From NCBI GenBank assembly GCA_002473165.1, contig DKSD01000011.1:20025-84024 (forward strand): a stretch of 64,000 nucleotides of DNA. Direction: 5' to 3'. Each line of letters starts with the position of its first letter. Positions within the stretch are counted from its first letter, which is position 1. This document shows positions 42,731 to 52,479 of this stretch, one piece after another. The notes beneath the pieces are model-generated. The model was not told where the DNA came from, made no database searches, and worked only from the letters and a program-made list of their open reading frames with translations. This DNA is from Succinatimonas sp. UBA7265. GTDB lineage: Bacteria > Pseudomonadota > Gammaproteobacteria > Enterobacterales > Succinivibrionaceae. The translations under genes were made by a program, and so were the position numbers.

Positions 42731-42835
42731 CCAGCAATAAGTAACTCATATCAAATTAATATACATAAATATACTGTTATATCAAGCAATTAATTTTATA
42801 CGTCTAAATTAAAGCCCGCACTTTCAGGCAAATTT

Positions 42836-42867
42836 AAGCCGCCGCGGGGATCTCCCGGCGGCGGCTT
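42836..42867 (-). terminator. Terminator candidate of dapB
   Basis: A 10-bp stem (42836-42845 with 42858-42867) lies 19 bases after the dapB stop on the minus strand. The following T-run is poor (AAATTT). Confidence 0.55.
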
Positions 42868-42885
42868 TAGTGCGGCACTCTTTGC

Positions 42886-43656
42886 CTATTTAAGCCCGAG
42901 CACGTCGTTTAAACTGTAGAGCGCGGGCTTCTTGTCGGCAACCCAGCGGGCGGCGCGCAGCGCGCCTGAGGCGAAGGTCTGGCGCGAGGTGGCGATGTGC
43001 TTTAACTCAAGCCGCTCGCCGTCGCAGCAGAACATCGCGGTGTGATCGCCGACGATGTCGCCGCCGCGCACCGACGAAAAGCCGATGGTGCCGTACTGGC
43101 GGGCGCCGGTGTCGCCGTTGCGCCCGGCCACCATGACATCCTTGAGCGCGACATGACGGGCCGAGGCCGCGGCCTCGCCCATGGCCAGCGCGGTCCCGGA
43201 AGGGGCGTCGACCTTGTAGCGGTGGTGGGCCTCGACGATCTCGAGATCCGCATCCTGCAGCACGGCCGCGGTCTTGGCGATGAGGTTTAAGAGCACGTTC
43301 ACGCCCACGGAGAAATTGGCGGCAAAAACGACAGGGATCGCCTTGGAGGCCTGCCTGATCTCGTCTTTCTGGGCGGCGCTGAAACCGGTGGTGCCCAGCA
43401 CCACAGGAAGCTTGTGCGCCACGGCAAACTTTAAGACCTTAAGCGAGGCCTCGGGGCGGGAGAAGTCCACAAAGAGGTCCGGGATCTCCTTTAAGAGCTC
43501 AGGATCGGCGACGGTCTCAGCGGTGCAGCCTGCAGGCAGCGTTTCAGCGTTGCGATCGATGCCGCACACCACTTTCACGCCGTCCATGCCCTGGCAGCAA
43601 TCCCACAGGGCGTGGCCCATGCGTCCGCCCAGTCCCACGATTCCAATTCTCAGCAC
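42886..43656 (-). CDS. dapB: 4-hydroxy-tetrahydrodipicolinate reductase
   Basis: 256 aa. It reduces hydroxy-tetrahydrodipicolinate in lysine/diaminopimelate synthesis. The nucleotide-binding motif is IGIVGLGGRMGHAL, VVLGTTGFS is the second conserved block, and the DapB signature EAHHRYKVDAPSGTAL carries the catalytic His and Lys. The GTG start at 43656 has a perfect AAGGAGGT Shine-Dalgarno, which lies inside the last codons of the upstream GNAT gene. Last gene of nadK-recN-GNAT-dapB. Confidence 0.97.
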   Translation of the reverse strand: MLRIGIVGLGGRMGHALWDCCQGMDGVKVVCGIDRNAETLPAGCTAETVADPELLKEIPDLFVDFSRPEASLKVLKFAVAHKLPVVLGTTGFSAAQKDEIRQASKAIPVVFAANFSVGVNVLLNLIAKTAAVLQDADLEIVEAHHRYKVDAPSGTALAMGEAAASARHVALKDVMVAGRNGDTGARQYGTIGFSSVRGGDIVGDHTAMFCCDGERLELKHIATSRQTFASGALRAARWVADKKPALYSLNDVLGLK

Positions 43657-43657
43657 T

Positions 43658-44134
43658 TCAGACCTCCTTGGTCATGATGATCAGATGAGCCGATCTTACG
43701 CCCGAAGCACAAAAATGTAACGTACGGTAGAAGTCCTGTGCACCATGATTGAGCATTTCGACGTGCACCGTCAGGCGGTGGCCGCCCTGCATCCTCACGA
43801 CATGCGCCGCGGTGTCCATAAGAAAGCGGCCGATCCCGTGCCGCAGATGCCTGGGGGAGACATAGAGCGCATGCACGGCGCCCTGGCTAAGCTCGCCGCG
43901 AAAGCTCAGAAATCCCAAAAGCTCCTCGGCGCCGGGCTTTGGGGCGCGCACGGCGAGGATCACCCTGGCGTTGCCTGAAAGCCGGCGCTTCCACACCTCG
44001 GACATCTCCGTTACCGAGATGGTCATGGGGCGCTCGCGGCGCTCGACTTCCGCCGACTGCAGCTCGGTGATCGCTATCTGCGCGCAGTCCTCAAGGCGGG
44101 CCCAGCGCAGGCTCACCTCATCCTGAAACGGCAT
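43658..44134 (-). CDS. GNAT-family N-acetyltransferase
   Basis: 158 aa. The acetyl-CoA-binding region is VHALYVSPRHLRHGIGRFLMDTAAHVV (R/Q-x-x-G-x-G/A pattern), and HGAQDFYRTLHFCASG near the C-terminus completes the fold. The start overlaps the recN end by 17 bases, and its stop is one base from the dapB GTG, so it is embedded in the operon. The substrate is unknown; the resemblance to small-molecule and ribosomal-protein acetyltransferases is too general to choose. Confidence 0.85.
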   Translation of the reverse strand: MPFQDEVSLRWARLEDCAQIAITELQSAEVERRERPMTISVTEMSEVWKRRLSGNARVILAVRAPKPGAEELLGFLSFRGELSQGAVHALYVSPRHLRHGIGRFLMDTAAHVVRMQGGHRLTVHVEMLNHGAQDFYRTLHFCASGVRSAHLIIMTKEV

Positions 44135-45806
44135 CGTCCGCGCCGTGGCGCAGCAGCGCCAGCGCCCCCTGCCGCGTGGCCTCGGTGACCACGCTGCCGC
44201 CCATCATGCGCGAGATCTCATCGACCCTGCCCCGCTCGTCAAGTTCGCGGATCTTTGAGATGACGCCGTCAGAGGTGTTCTCCTTGGTTACGAGCAGCTG
44301 CTGCCGCGCCGCCGCCGCAACCTGCGGCAGATGGGTGACGCACAAAACCTGCACGCGCTGCCCGAGCTTTTTTAGGAGATCGCCCACGGCCGAGGCGGTG
44401 CGCCCGGAGATCCCGGTGTCGACCTCGTCAAAGATGAGCGTGGGCGTCGAGTTGCGCCCGGAGGTTAAGACCTCGATGGCCAGAGCCAGGCGCGAGAGCT
44501 CGCCGCCTGAGGCGACCTCGCCTAAAGCGCGCGGCTGCTGGCCTAAATTTGCCGAAAAGAGGAAGAGGCACTCGTCGCGCCCGTCGCGGCGCGGGCGGCA
44601 TTCGCGATCGCAAATAACCTGCACTTTAAACACGCCGTCAGGCATGGCCAGAGTGCGGATGAGCGCTGTGACCTGCTCTCCCATGGAGGAGGCGGCCTCC
44701 GCCCTTGCTTTGGATAACGCCTCTGCCGCCTCTTCATAGGCGGCGCGCAGCGTTTTGACCTCGGATGTGAGCTTGGTGATCGCCTCTTTGAGCGAGAGGA
44801 AATGCCCAAGCCGCCCTTCAAGATCGGCAGCCACCGTCCAGAGTTTGCCAGGCTCGGTGCGAAAGCGGCGGGCCAGATCGTGGCACTGCTCAAGCTTGTC
44901 CGAGAGCTCTTTTGAGAGCGCCGGATCAGAGACGGCGGCGTAAGAGGCCAGGGCGTCGCGCGCCTCGGCAAGTTTCTCCAGGCCTGAGGTAAAGCTTTCG
45001 ATGATGGGATCGAGCCTTTCGTGATCGTACTGCGCCGCCCCTTCGAGATCGCGAAGCCTGCTCTCCAACACATCTATGACGTTGTGCTCGTCATCTGAGA
45101 GCGCGGCCAGCGCCAGCGCCGCGGCCTGATCGGTCTCCTCGGCGTGCATGAGTGAGTCGTAGCGCGCGGAGAGCGCCTCATAGTCGCCGTCGCTGAGATC
45201 GAGCTGACGCAAAAGCTCCAAATCCGCGCGCTCCTCTTTAAAGGCCGCGGCGCCGTCGCGCTGCTCGTCGGCAAGCTTTTGCAGCTCCTGCCTTTTGGCG
45301 TTGTATTTTGCAAAAGCCTCGCGCACGGCTTTAAGCTTGTCTTCAAGGCCGCCAAAGCCGTCCAGGAGCTCCAGCTGGCGGTGCGGATCGGCAAGGCGCA
45401 CCGAGGCGTGCTGCCCGTGCACGGAGATGAGCGCCGCGCCGATGTCGCGCAGCTGCGAGAGGTTGGCCGCATGGCCGTTGACAAAGGCGCGCGACTTGCC
45501 GTCCGCGCCTAAGACGCGGCGCAGCACCAGCGCGCCGTCGTCTGATAAGAGCGCGGCGTCTTTTAGCAGGGCCTTGAGCTCCTCTGAGAGCCCGTCTTCG
45601 CCGAACACGGCCTCGATCTCGGCACGCTCTGCGCCCTCGCGCACGGCCTGGGTGTTGGCGCGCTCGCCCAGAACCTGGGAGAGCGCGTCGACGGTCAGCG
45701 ACTTGCCCGCGCCGGTCTCGCCGGTGATCGCGGTCATGCCGCCTTTGAATTCTATGGTGTTTTCAGCCGAGAGGCCGAAGTTTCTGACAATAAGCTGTTC
45801 TAGCAT
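44118..45806 (-). CDS. recN: DNA repair protein RecN
   Basis: 562-aa SMC-like ATPase for double-strand-break repair. Walker A GETGAGKS (29-36), a long central coiled coil (about 150-370), the ABC-type signature ASGGELSRLALA (432-443) and Walker B TLIFDEVDTGISG (456-468), then VTHLPQVAA. The start MLEQLIVRNFGL is the standard RecN opening. It begins 4 bases after nadK, a common nadK-recN arrangement in Gammaproteobacteria. No SOS box was confirmed upstream because the operon starts with nadK. Confidence 0.97.
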   Translation of the reverse strand: MLEQLIVRNFGLSAENTIEFKGGMTAITGETGAGKSLTVDALSQVLGERANTQAVREGAERAEIEAVFGEDGLSEELKALLKDAALLSDDGALVLRRVLGADGKSRAFVNGHAANLSQLRDIGAALISVHGQHASVRLADPHRQLELLDGFGGLEDKLKAVREAFAKYNAKRQELQKLADEQRDGAAAFKEERADLELLRQLDLSDGDYEALSARYDSLMHAEETDQAAALALAALSDDEHNVIDVLESRLRDLEGAAQYDHERLDPIIESFTSGLEKLAEARDALASYAAVSDPALSKELSDKLEQCHDLARRFRTEPGKLWTVAADLEGRLGHFLSLKEAITKLTSEVKTLRAAYEEAAEALSKARAEAASSMGEQVTALIRTLAMPDGVFKVQVICDRECRPRRDGRDECLFLFSANLGQQPRALGEVASGGELSRLALAIEVLTSGRNSTPTLIFDEVDTGISGRTASAVGDLLKKLGQRVQVLCVTHLPQVAAAARQQLLVTKENTSDGVISKIRELDERGRVDEISRMMGGSVVTEATRQGALALLRHGADDAVSG

Positions 45807-45810
45807 GGCT

Positions 45811-46725
45811 TTAGACGAGACTCTGCCCCCAGCCTAATTTCTGGCGCAGCAGGCTGTAATAATCATAGCCCTCAGGGTGGATGAGCATCAGCGGCACGCG
45901 GTGCTGGCGGATGGAGACCATGCACTTGGTGTCCGTGCGCATCGTCACCTGGCCGTCGCAGTTGATGGCCACGAGCTCCGGAACCTCGTCAGGCCCCTCA
46001 AATTCTATGCGCACGGCGCTCTTGCCCGGGATGATGATGGGCGAGCAGTTGAGCGACTGCGGGAACATCGGCACCAACGCCAGCACATCAAGATGCGGCT
46101 CGATGATCGAGCCGCCTGCCGAGAGCGAATAGGCCGTCGAGCCCGTCGGGGTGTTGACGATGATGCCGTCGCCGCGCAGCGTGTACATGTAGCGGCTGTC
46201 GATGCTCACGCGGAACGTCATCATGTGGGCCATCATGCCCGAGTGGATCACGGTCTCGTTCGTGGCCAAAGACGACCCCACGAGCTCCCCTGCCCCGTCC
46301 TCGTCTTCACGGAACACCCGCACGTCGAGCATGGTGCGCTGCTCAATGCTGCAGCGCCCCTCCACGACCTTGCGCAGATTCTCCTCAAGATCCTCAGGGC
46401 TGATGTCGGTAAGCAGGCCTAAATGGCCCTGGTTTACGCCGAGCATCGGCACTTTGAGATCGACAAGCGTGCGCGCCGCGCCCAGCAGCGAGCCGTCGCC
46501 GCCCACGACGATCAGCAGATCTTTTTGGCGCATCTGGCTGCGCGAGACCGCCGCGATCTCGGGGATGTCAAAGCCCACGGCCGTGTTCTGGTCAAGGCAG
46601 GCCTCCACGCCGAGCTTTCCTAAAATGGCGGCGATGCGGCGGATGGCGCCTGACACCGGGCGGTGGTAGACCCTTGAGACGATGACGGCCGAGCGGATGG
46701 GGCGCGGCTTTGAGATCTCCGTCAT
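45811..46725 (-). CDS. nadK: NAD kinase
   Basis: 304 aa. It phosphorylates NAD to NADP. Motifs: GGDGS at 75-79 (LLIVVGGDGSLLGAARTL), VNQGHLGLLTDI, and NTPTGSTAYSLSAGGSII, the substrate-binding block. Length fits (E. coli 292). GAGG precedes the ATG. A 17-bp palindrome with a central G (46744-46760) lies just upstream of the ribosome-binding site. First gene of nadK-recN-GNAT-dapB. Confidence 0.97.
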   Translation of the reverse strand: MTEISKPRPIRSAVIVSRVYHRPVSGAIRRIAAILGKLGVEACLDQNTAVGFDIPEIAAVSRSQMRQKDLLIVVGGDGSLLGAARTLVDLKVPMLGVNQGHLGLLTDISPEDLEENLRKVVEGRCSIEQRTMLDVRVFREDEDGAGELVGSSLATNETVIHSGMMAHMMTFRVSIDSRYMYTLRGDGIIVNTPTGSTAYSLSAGGSIIEPHLDVLALVPMFPQSLNCSPIIIPGKSAVRIEFEGPDEVPELVAINCDGQVTMRTDTKCMVSIRQHRVPLMLIHPEGYDYYSLLRQKLGWGQSLV

Positions 46726-46804
46726 GAGCGATTGTTTCCTCAGGCGGCGCCGGGCGCCGCAGTGCAGTGTGTGTGGTGTTAATTTTACCTTTGCAAGGCG
46801 CGGT

Positions 46805-46830
46805 AAAAAAGCCTCTGTCAGAACAGAGGC
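46805..46830 (-). terminator. Intrinsic terminator of the lacI-family gene
   Basis: GCCTCTGT (46811-46818) pairs with ACAGAGGC (46823-46830); on the minus strand six T follow. It lies 24 bases after the regulator's stop. Confidence 0.9.
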
Positions 46831-46854
46831 CTTTTAACGAGTTTTATACGCTCA

Positions 46855-47856
46855 TCAGGCTTTGAGCTGCTCGCCGCAGGAGGCGCGCACCATGAGCTTG
46901 GGCAAAAGCTCGATGCGCATGGGCAGCGAGCCCGGGTTTTTTAACTCGTACAAAAGCTGCATGGCGGCTTTCTCGCCTAAGACGAACTTGCGCTGGTGCA
47001 CCGTCGTGAGCGGCACGGAGATCATCGAGGCGGCGGCGATGTCGTCAAAGCCTGCGATCTTAAGGCGCGAGGGCACGTCGACGCCGTGCTTTAGGCAATA
47101 GCTGAAAGCCCCGAGCGCCACGGAGTCGTTGATGGCCACAAGGCAGTCCGCGCCCGTGTTTAGCACTTCGGGCGTGAGCTCAAAGCCGTGATCGTAGTCA
47201 GGCTCGATGTTAAAGACCTTGACGAGGCTCTCCTCGCGGCCAAAGCGTTTTAACGTGTCCTCAAGCCCGCGCAGGCGCTGCCTGGTGGTCTCAGCCCCGG
47301 GCGTGCCCATGACGGCGGCAATCTTGTTTACCGAGCACTCGCGCAGGAGGTGCTCCGTGAGATCGCAGGCGCCCTGGTAGTTGTCGTTGAGCACCGTGGA
47401 GACTTCGTTTGAGATCGGGTTGTCCACGCAGATCACGCGCACGTTGTTGGCCCTGAAGATCTCGATGTCCTTGGCCTTGGCCGTCACCGAGAGCAGCACA
47501 ACGCCCTCGACGCGGTAGGCGCAGAGCATGCCGAAATACTGCATCTCCTGATCGCGCCGGCGCTGAGAATCGCAGAGGAACGTGCCGTAGCCGGCGCTGC
47601 GCAGCACCGTGCTCACGCCCTGGGCCACGGAGGCGTAATAAGGATTCGTGATATCCGGCACCACCAGCCCGATGATCCCGGATTTGTGGGTGATGAGCCC
47701 GGCTGCCAGAGGGTTTTTGCAATAGCCGAGCTTCTGGGCGCAGCTGATGATGCGGCTGCGCACTTTCTCGGACACGCCCTTTTTGCCGTTGAGCGCCCGG
47801 GACACGGTGGCGGGATTCACCTTGCACTCCTGCGCGATGTCCTTGATGTTCGCCAT
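46855..47856 (-). CDS. LacI-family transcriptional regulator
   Basis: 333 aa. The N-terminal LacI helix-turn-helix is clear (IKDIAQECKVNPATVSRALN, then GVSEKVRSRI), followed by a periplasmic-binding-protein-like effector domain (GLVVPDITNPYYASVAQGV, KIAGFDDIAAASMISVPLTTV). The ATG at 47856 has AAGGAGGAGCC upstream; a longer frame would add 39 unrelated residues. It is transcribed alone between two terminators. No sugar transporter or catabolic gene is adjacent, so its effector and targets are unknown. Confidence 0.92.
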   Translation of the reverse strand: MANIKDIAQECKVNPATVSRALNGKKGVSEKVRSRIISCAQKLGYCKNPLAAGLITHKSGIIGLVVPDITNPYYASVAQGVSTVLRSAGYGTFLCDSQRRRDQEMQYFGMLCAYRVEGVVLLSVTAKAKDIEIFRANNVRVICVDNPISNEVSTVLNDNYQGACDLTEHLLRECSVNKIAAVMGTPGAETTRQRLRGLEDTLKRFGREESLVKVFNIEPDYDHGFELTPEVLNTGADCLVAINDSVALGAFSYCLKHGVDVPSRLKIAGFDDIAAASMISVPLTTVHQRKFVLGEKAAMQLLYELKNPGSLPMRIELLPKLMVRASCGEQLKA

Positions 47857-47950
47857 GGCTCCTCCTTGCTGCGCCCGTTTGCGGGCTAAAGCATCTGTTT
47901 TCTCCCCGGATCTTAGGGCAGGAGCGGCGCTTTTGCAGTGCCGCAGCCCG

Positions 47951-47990
47951 CAAAAAAACAAAGCCCAGCGCAAAAAATTGCGCTGGGCTT
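47951..47990 (-). terminator. Intrinsic terminator of rimP-nusA-infB-rbfA
   Basis: A perfect 13-bp stem (47961-47973 with 47978-47990) and a 4-nt loop are followed, on the minus strand, by TG and seven T. It lies 17 bases after the rbfA stop. Confidence 0.95.
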
Positions 47991-48007
47991 CACAGTTCCG
48001 CCAAAAC

Positions 48008-48367
48008 TCAGTCTTTAGGGCCTAAGCCTTTGGCGATCAAAGCGTCCAAATGCATGGAGTCCGTGAGCAGCTTGTCGTACTTGAGCACGAGATCGGGCAT
48101 GTAGCGCAGCGAGAGCCTGGAGGCCAGCGTCGAGCGGATAAAGCCCTTGGCGCTCTTAAGCCCCGCCATGGCCTCGTCTATTTCCTCCTTACTGTCAGTA
48201 AGGAAGCTGATGTAGACCGTGGCGTTGCGCAGATCCTCGGAGACGCGCACCTCGGTGACCGTGGCGCGGCGCACCCGCGGATCCTTGATCTCGCGGCTTA
48301 GGATCTCCGGCATTTCCCTGCGGATGGCCGCGGCCACCCGCTCATTGCGTCCGTAGCTTTTAGGCAT
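48008..48367 (-). CDS. rbfA: Ribosome-binding factor A
   Basis: 119 aa KH-like protein that helps 16S rRNA 5'-end maturation of the 30S subunit. Family signatures: RVAAAIRREMPEILSREIKDPRV at the N-terminus and the strand/helix pair VYISFL...AKGFIRSTLASRLSLRYMPDL. It starts 3 bases after infB. The infB-rbfA order is the conserved bacterial one. truB/rpsO do not follow; a strong terminator does. Confidence 0.96.
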   Translation of the reverse strand: MPKSYGRNERVAAAIRREMPEILSREIKDPRVRRATVTEVRVSEDLRNATVYISFLTDSKEEIDEAMAGLKSAKGFIRSTLASRLSLRYMPDLVLKYDKLLTDSMHLDALIAKGLGPKD

Positions 48368-48370
48368 GGC

Positions 48371-50923
48371 TTAATCCAAAGTGCGCTTGACCTCGACGTT
48401 CTCGAAGACCTCGATCTGATCGCCTTCGCGCACGTCCTGGTAGTTCTTGACGCAGATGCCGCACTCCAGGCCCTGCTTGACTTCGCTGACATCGTCCTTG
48501 AAGCGGCGCAGCGAATCGAGCTCGCCCTCGTAGATGACGACATTGTCGCGCAGCACATGGATCGGGGCCGAGCGCTTGACGACGCCCTCGGTGACCATGC
48601 AGCCTGCGATCGCGCCGAACTTCGGGTGGTGGAAGACCGAGCGAACCTCCGCCATGCCGATGATCTCCTGGCGCACCTCGGCCTTGAGCAGGCCGGACAT
48701 CGCCTTCTTGACGTCGTCGATGAGATCGTAGATCACGCTGTAGTAATGCAGATCGACGCTCTCGTTCTCGATGACGCGGCGCGCCGGGCCGTCGGCGCGG
48801 ACGTTGAAGCCGATGATGATGGCGTTCGAGGCCGTGGCCAGCGTGGCGTCCGTCTCGGTGATGCCGCCGACGCCGGAGCCGACGATCGCGACCTTGACCT
48901 CGTCATTGCCGAGCTTAAGCAGCGCATCCGAGATCGCCTCGACCGAGCCCTGGGTGTCGGCCTTGAGCACGATATTGAGTTCGGAGGCCGTGTTGTCCTT
49001 GAACATGTTCTCAAGCTTGGACTTCTGCTGCCTGGCGATCTTAAGCTCGCGGTACTTGCCCTGGCGGAAGAGCGCGACCTCGCGGGCCTTGCGCTCGTCG
49101 CGCACCACCGTGACCTCGTCGCCTGCCGTCGGGACGCCCGAGAGGCCGTAGACCTCAACCGGGATCGACGGGCCGGCCTCGTCGACGGTCTTGCCGTTCT
49201 CGTTGCGCATGGAGCGCACGCGGCCGAACTGCAAGCCGCAGAGGATCACATCGCCCTTGCGCAGCGTGCCGTTGCGCACGAGCACCGTGGCGACCGGGCC
49301 GCGGCCGCGGTCCAGGCGCGACTCGATGGTCACGCCCTCGGCCATGCCGTCGTAGACGGCCTTGAGCTCGAGCATCTCGGACTGGAGCATGATGGCTTCC
49401 AGGAGCTGATCGACGCCCTGGCCGGTCTTGGCGGACACATGCACAAACTGGGTGTCGCCGCCCATGGTGTCAGGCACGATCGCATGCTGCATGAGCTCGT
49501 TCGTCACGCGCGAGGGATCGGCGCCCGGCTTGTCTATCTTGTTGATGGCGACGATGATCGGCACCTTGGCCGCGTGGGCGTGCTGGATGGCCTCGAGGGT
49601 CTGCGGCATAACGCCGTCGTCGGCCGCCACCACCAGCACGACGATGTCGGTGCACTGGGCGCCGCGGGCGCGCATCGCGGTGAAGGCCGCGTGGCCCGGG
49701 GTGTCGAGGAAGGTGATGCCGGTGCCGCGGGTCTCGACGTGGTAGGCGCCGATGCGCTGGGTGATGCCGCCGGCCTCGCCTGCGGCCACCTTAGACTTGC
49801 GGATGTAGTCAAGCAGCGAGGTCTTGCCGTGATCGACGTGGCCCATGATGGTCACGACCGGGGCGCGCGGTTTGAGCTCGGCCTTCTCGTCGCGATCGGA
49901 GAGCAGCTCTTCCTCAAGCTCGTTCTCCTTGCGCAGCACCACCTTGTGGCCCATCTCCTCGGCAACGACCTGGGCCGTCTCCTGATCGAGCACCTGGTTG
50001 ATGTTGACCATCTCGCCTAACTTCATCAAAACCTTGATGACCTCGGAGGCCTTGACGGCCATCTTCTGGGCAAGCTCGGCCACGGTCACGGTCTCGCCGA
50101 TCTCGACCTCGCGGTTTACCGGGGCGGCCGGGCGGTTGAAGCCGTGCTTCTGCTGGTTGAGCTTGGCCGAGCCCTTGAAATTAAGCTTGCCGCCCTTGCC
50201 GCCTTTGCGGCGGTCGCGGCCCAAAGCGGCGTGATCGCCGCGCTCTTCAGTGCCGCGCACCTGGCGGGTCTGGCGCCTCTCGCCTGAGAGCGCGCCGCGA
50301 TCGCGGTGACGGCCGCGGTTCTCGGCCTCGCGCTCCTGGCGGGCTTCGGCCTCGCGCACATACTGCGACGTGCCTTCGTCGGCATCGGAGCTCTCCTCTT
50401 TGGAGCGCTCCTCCTCCTCAGCCTGCCAGCGGGCCTCGTTCTCCTCGGCAAGGCGGCGGGTCTCCTCAGCCTGGCGCTGCGCCTCCTCCTCGCTCTTGCG
50501 GCGCTGCTCCTCTTCCTGTTTGCGGCGCAGTTCCTCGGTGGCCTTGTCCTCAGGGCGCTCTTTCTTCTCGGCCTTGGGGGCTAAGGCGGCCTGGGCTGCG
50601 GCGCGCGCGGCGGCGGCCTTGCGCTTCTCCTCGGCCTCGGCGCGGCGGGCTTCCTCAGCCTTGCGGCGCTCCTCGGCGGCCTTGCGCTCGGCCTCGGCGC
50701 GCTCTTTGGCCTCGGCCTCGGCGCGGGCCTTTTCTTCAGCCTCTTTGGCCTTGCGGGCTGCGATCTCCGCGGGATCGATGATCACGCGGCGCTTTCTCAC
50801 CTCAACCTGGACCTTCTTGGTGCGGCCGGCGCTGCCCTGGATGGTCAGGGTGCTGTGGGTCTTGCGGTTGAGCGACATGCGCATGGGGGCTTTCTGCCCG
50901 TTCTCGTTTTTCTCGTCTGTCAT
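48371..50923 (-). CDS. infB: Translation initiation factor IF-2
   Basis: 850 aa (E. coli 890). It brings initiator tRNA to the 30S subunit with GTP. The N-terminal domain is a long Lys/Glu/Ala/Arg-rich helical segment (about 50-200). IF2N-type regions and the GTPase follow, with G1 at GHVDHGKT (361-368), then DTPGHAAF and NKID. The C-terminal IF2 domains end VEVKRTLD. It sits between nusA and rbfA. Long reading frames on the opposite strand across this gene are codon-bias shadows. Confidence 0.97.
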   Translation of the reverse strand: MTDEKNENGQKAPMRMSLNRKTHSTLTIQGSAGRTKKVQVEVRKRRVIIDPAEIAARKAKEAEEKARAEAEAKERAEAERKAAEERRKAEEARRAEAEEKRKAAAARAAAQAALAPKAEKKERPEDKATEELRRKQEEEQRRKSEEEAQRQAEETRRLAEENEARWQAEEEERSKEESSDADEGTSQYVREAEARQEREAENRGRHRDRGALSGERRQTRQVRGTEERGDHAALGRDRRKGGKGGKLNFKGSAKLNQQKHGFNRPAAPVNREVEIGETVTVAELAQKMAVKASEVIKVLMKLGEMVNINQVLDQETAQVVAEEMGHKVVLRKENELEEELLSDRDEKAELKPRAPVVTIMGHVDHGKTSLLDYIRKSKVAAGEAGGITQRIGAYHVETRGTGITFLDTPGHAAFTAMRARGAQCTDIVVLVVAADDGVMPQTLEAIQHAHAAKVPIIVAINKIDKPGADPSRVTNELMQHAIVPDTMGGDTQFVHVSAKTGQGVDQLLEAIMLQSEMLELKAVYDGMAEGVTIESRLDRGRGPVATVLVRNGTLRKGDVILCGLQFGRVRSMRNENGKTVDEAGPSIPVEVYGLSGVPTAGDEVTVVRDERKAREVALFRQGKYRELKIARQQKSKLENMFKDNTASELNIVLKADTQGSVEAISDALLKLGNDEVKVAIVGSGVGGITETDATLATASNAIIIGFNVRADGPARRVIENESVDLHYYSVIYDLIDDVKKAMSGLLKAEVRQEIIGMAEVRSVFHHPKFGAIAGCMVTEGVVKRSAPIHVLRDNVVIYEGELDSLRRFKDDVSEVKQGLECGICVKNYQDVREGDQIEVFENVEVKRTLD

Positions 50924-50938
50924 CTCGTCTGATCCCTC

Positions 50939-52465
50939 TTATGCTTTGGTGGCGTCTGAGGCCGCAGGGCTCTCTTCAGCGTTGCTGTGATCTTTAAACC
51001 AGTACTCGTTGCGCGCGGCCATGATGATCTCGCCGGCCTTCTTCTCGTCAAGGCCTTCGATGTCCGTGAGATCGTCCGTGGCCTGCTCGGCCAGATCCTC
51101 GCCGGTCTTGATGCCCTTGCCCACGAGTTTGGCCGCCAGCTCCTCATCGATGCCCGGCAGGGCCGAAAGCTGTTTGATGCCTTCCTGATCCTGCTCTTTG
51201 GCCTTCCTCTCGACGGCCTTGCGGGCGTTGTCCTGCAGCACGGCCGCCGTCTCCTCGTCAAGGCCGTCGATGGCGGTGAGCTCCTCGACGGGCACGTAGG
51301 CGACTTCCTCAAGCGTGGTAAAGCCGGCATCAGACAGAGCCTGGGCGAATTCGTCGTCGACGTTGAGGCCTTCGGTGAACACCTTAAGAATTCTGTTGTT
51401 CTCGGTCTTGAGCTGGTTTTCCATCTCCGTGTCGGTCATGACGCGCAGATCCCAGCCCAAAAGCTGCGAGGCCAGGCGCACGTTCTGGCCGTTGCGCCCG
51501 ATCGCCAGCGCCAGGTGATCCTCGGTGACGCCCACGGAAATGGAGTGGGTGTCCTCGTTGATAAGGATGCGCGAGACCTCGGCAGGCTCCATGGCGTTTG
51601 TGACGTACTGGGCGAGGTTCTCATCCCAGAGCACGACGTCGATCTTCTCGCCGGCAAGCTCGTTGGACACGGCCATGACGCGCGAGCCGCGCATGCCGAT
51701 GCAGGCGCCGCGCGGATCGATGCGGTGATCCTTGGAGCGCACGGCGATCTTGGCGCGCGAGCCCGGATCGCGGGCCACGCCCATGATCTCGATGACGTCC
51801 TCGCCAATCTCCGGCACTTCGATGCGGAAGAGCTCTTTTAGAAAATCGCTCGAGGTGCGGGTGCAGATGATCTGCGGCCCCTTGCCCGGATCGTTTTTGA
51901 TCTCCTGGAGCAGCACCTTGATGCGATCGCCGCGGCCGTAGGTCTCATGCGGGATGATCTGCTCGCGCTTCATCACGGCCTCGGCGTTGTTGCCTAAATC
52001 TATGACCATGATCTCGTGGTTCTGCTTCTTGACGGTGGCGTTGACCACATGGCCGACGCGATCGCGCTGCTCGGAGATGATCTGCTCGCGCTCGGCGTCC
52101 TTTACCTTCTGCGAGAGCACCTGTTTGGCAGTCTGGATGGTGATGCGGTCAAACTCGACCGAGGGGATCTCATCCTCAACGACATCGCCGGGCTGGATGC
52201 CGGGATGATCAACTTCGGCTGCGGCAAGCGAGATCTCAGAGGCCGGGTTCTCAAGCGGGCCGTCCGTGTCGACGACCGTCCAGCGGCGGAACGTCTCATA
52301 GGAGCCGTCTTTGCGGTCAATGGCCACGCGCACGGCGATGTCCACCGGATATTTCTTCTTGGTGGCAGTCGCCAGCGCCAGCTCGAGGGCTTCAAAGATC
52401 TTGTCTCTCGGAATGGCGCGCTCGTTGGACAGTGCCTCGGCGATTGCAATGATTTCCTTACCCAT
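50939..52465 (-). CDS. nusA: Transcription termination/antitermination protein NusA
   Basis: 508 aa (E. coli 495). It controls pausing, intrinsic termination and antitermination. The N-terminal RNA-polymerase-binding domain (MGKEIIAIAEALSNERAIPRD), S1 domain (about 135-200), two KH domains (IGMRGSRVMAVSNELAGEKID, AIGRNGQNVRLASQLLGWDL) and two C-terminal acidic helix-hairpin repeats (LTAIDGLDEETAAVLQ, LTDIEGLDEKKAGEII) are all visible. It lies 15 bases after rimP and 15 before infB. An intrinsic terminator in the leader of this operon may make its expression responsive to NusA itself. Confidence 0.97.
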   Translation of the reverse strand: MGKEIIAIAEALSNERAIPRDKIFEALELALATATKKKYPVDIAVRVAIDRKDGSYETFRRWTVVDTDGPLENPASEISLAAAEVDHPGIQPGDVVEDEIPSVEFDRITIQTAKQVLSQKVKDAEREQIISEQRDRVGHVVNATVKKQNHEIMVIDLGNNAEAVMKREQIIPHETYGRGDRIKVLLQEIKNDPGKGPQIICTRTSSDFLKELFRIEVPEIGEDVIEIMGVARDPGSRAKIAVRSKDHRIDPRGACIGMRGSRVMAVSNELAGEKIDVVLWDENLAQYVTNAMEPAEVSRILINEDTHSISVGVTEDHLALAIGRNGQNVRLASQLLGWDLRVMTDTEMENQLKTENNRILKVFTEGLNVDDEFAQALSDAGFTTLEEVAYVPVEELTAIDGLDEETAAVLQDNARKAVERKAKEQDQEGIKQLSALPGIDEELAAKLVGKGIKTGEDLAEQATDDLTDIEGLDEKKAGEIIMAARNEYWFKDHSNAEESPAASDATKA

Positions 52466-52479
52466 TTTTAAAACCTCTG

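Noticed and set aside
46744..46760. 17-bp palindrome before nadK as a specific operator
   Set aside because: It is a pure GC palindrome just upstream of the ribosome-binding site with no promoter hexamers beside it; chance or a simple RNA hairpin is as likely. Recorded only in the nadK entry.
48557..50020. Long open frame of 487 codons on the plus strand
   Set aside because: It lies entirely antisense to infB, is rich in Asp/Gly/His/Val as expected from the reverse complement of Lys/Glu/Ala-type codons, and resembles no family.
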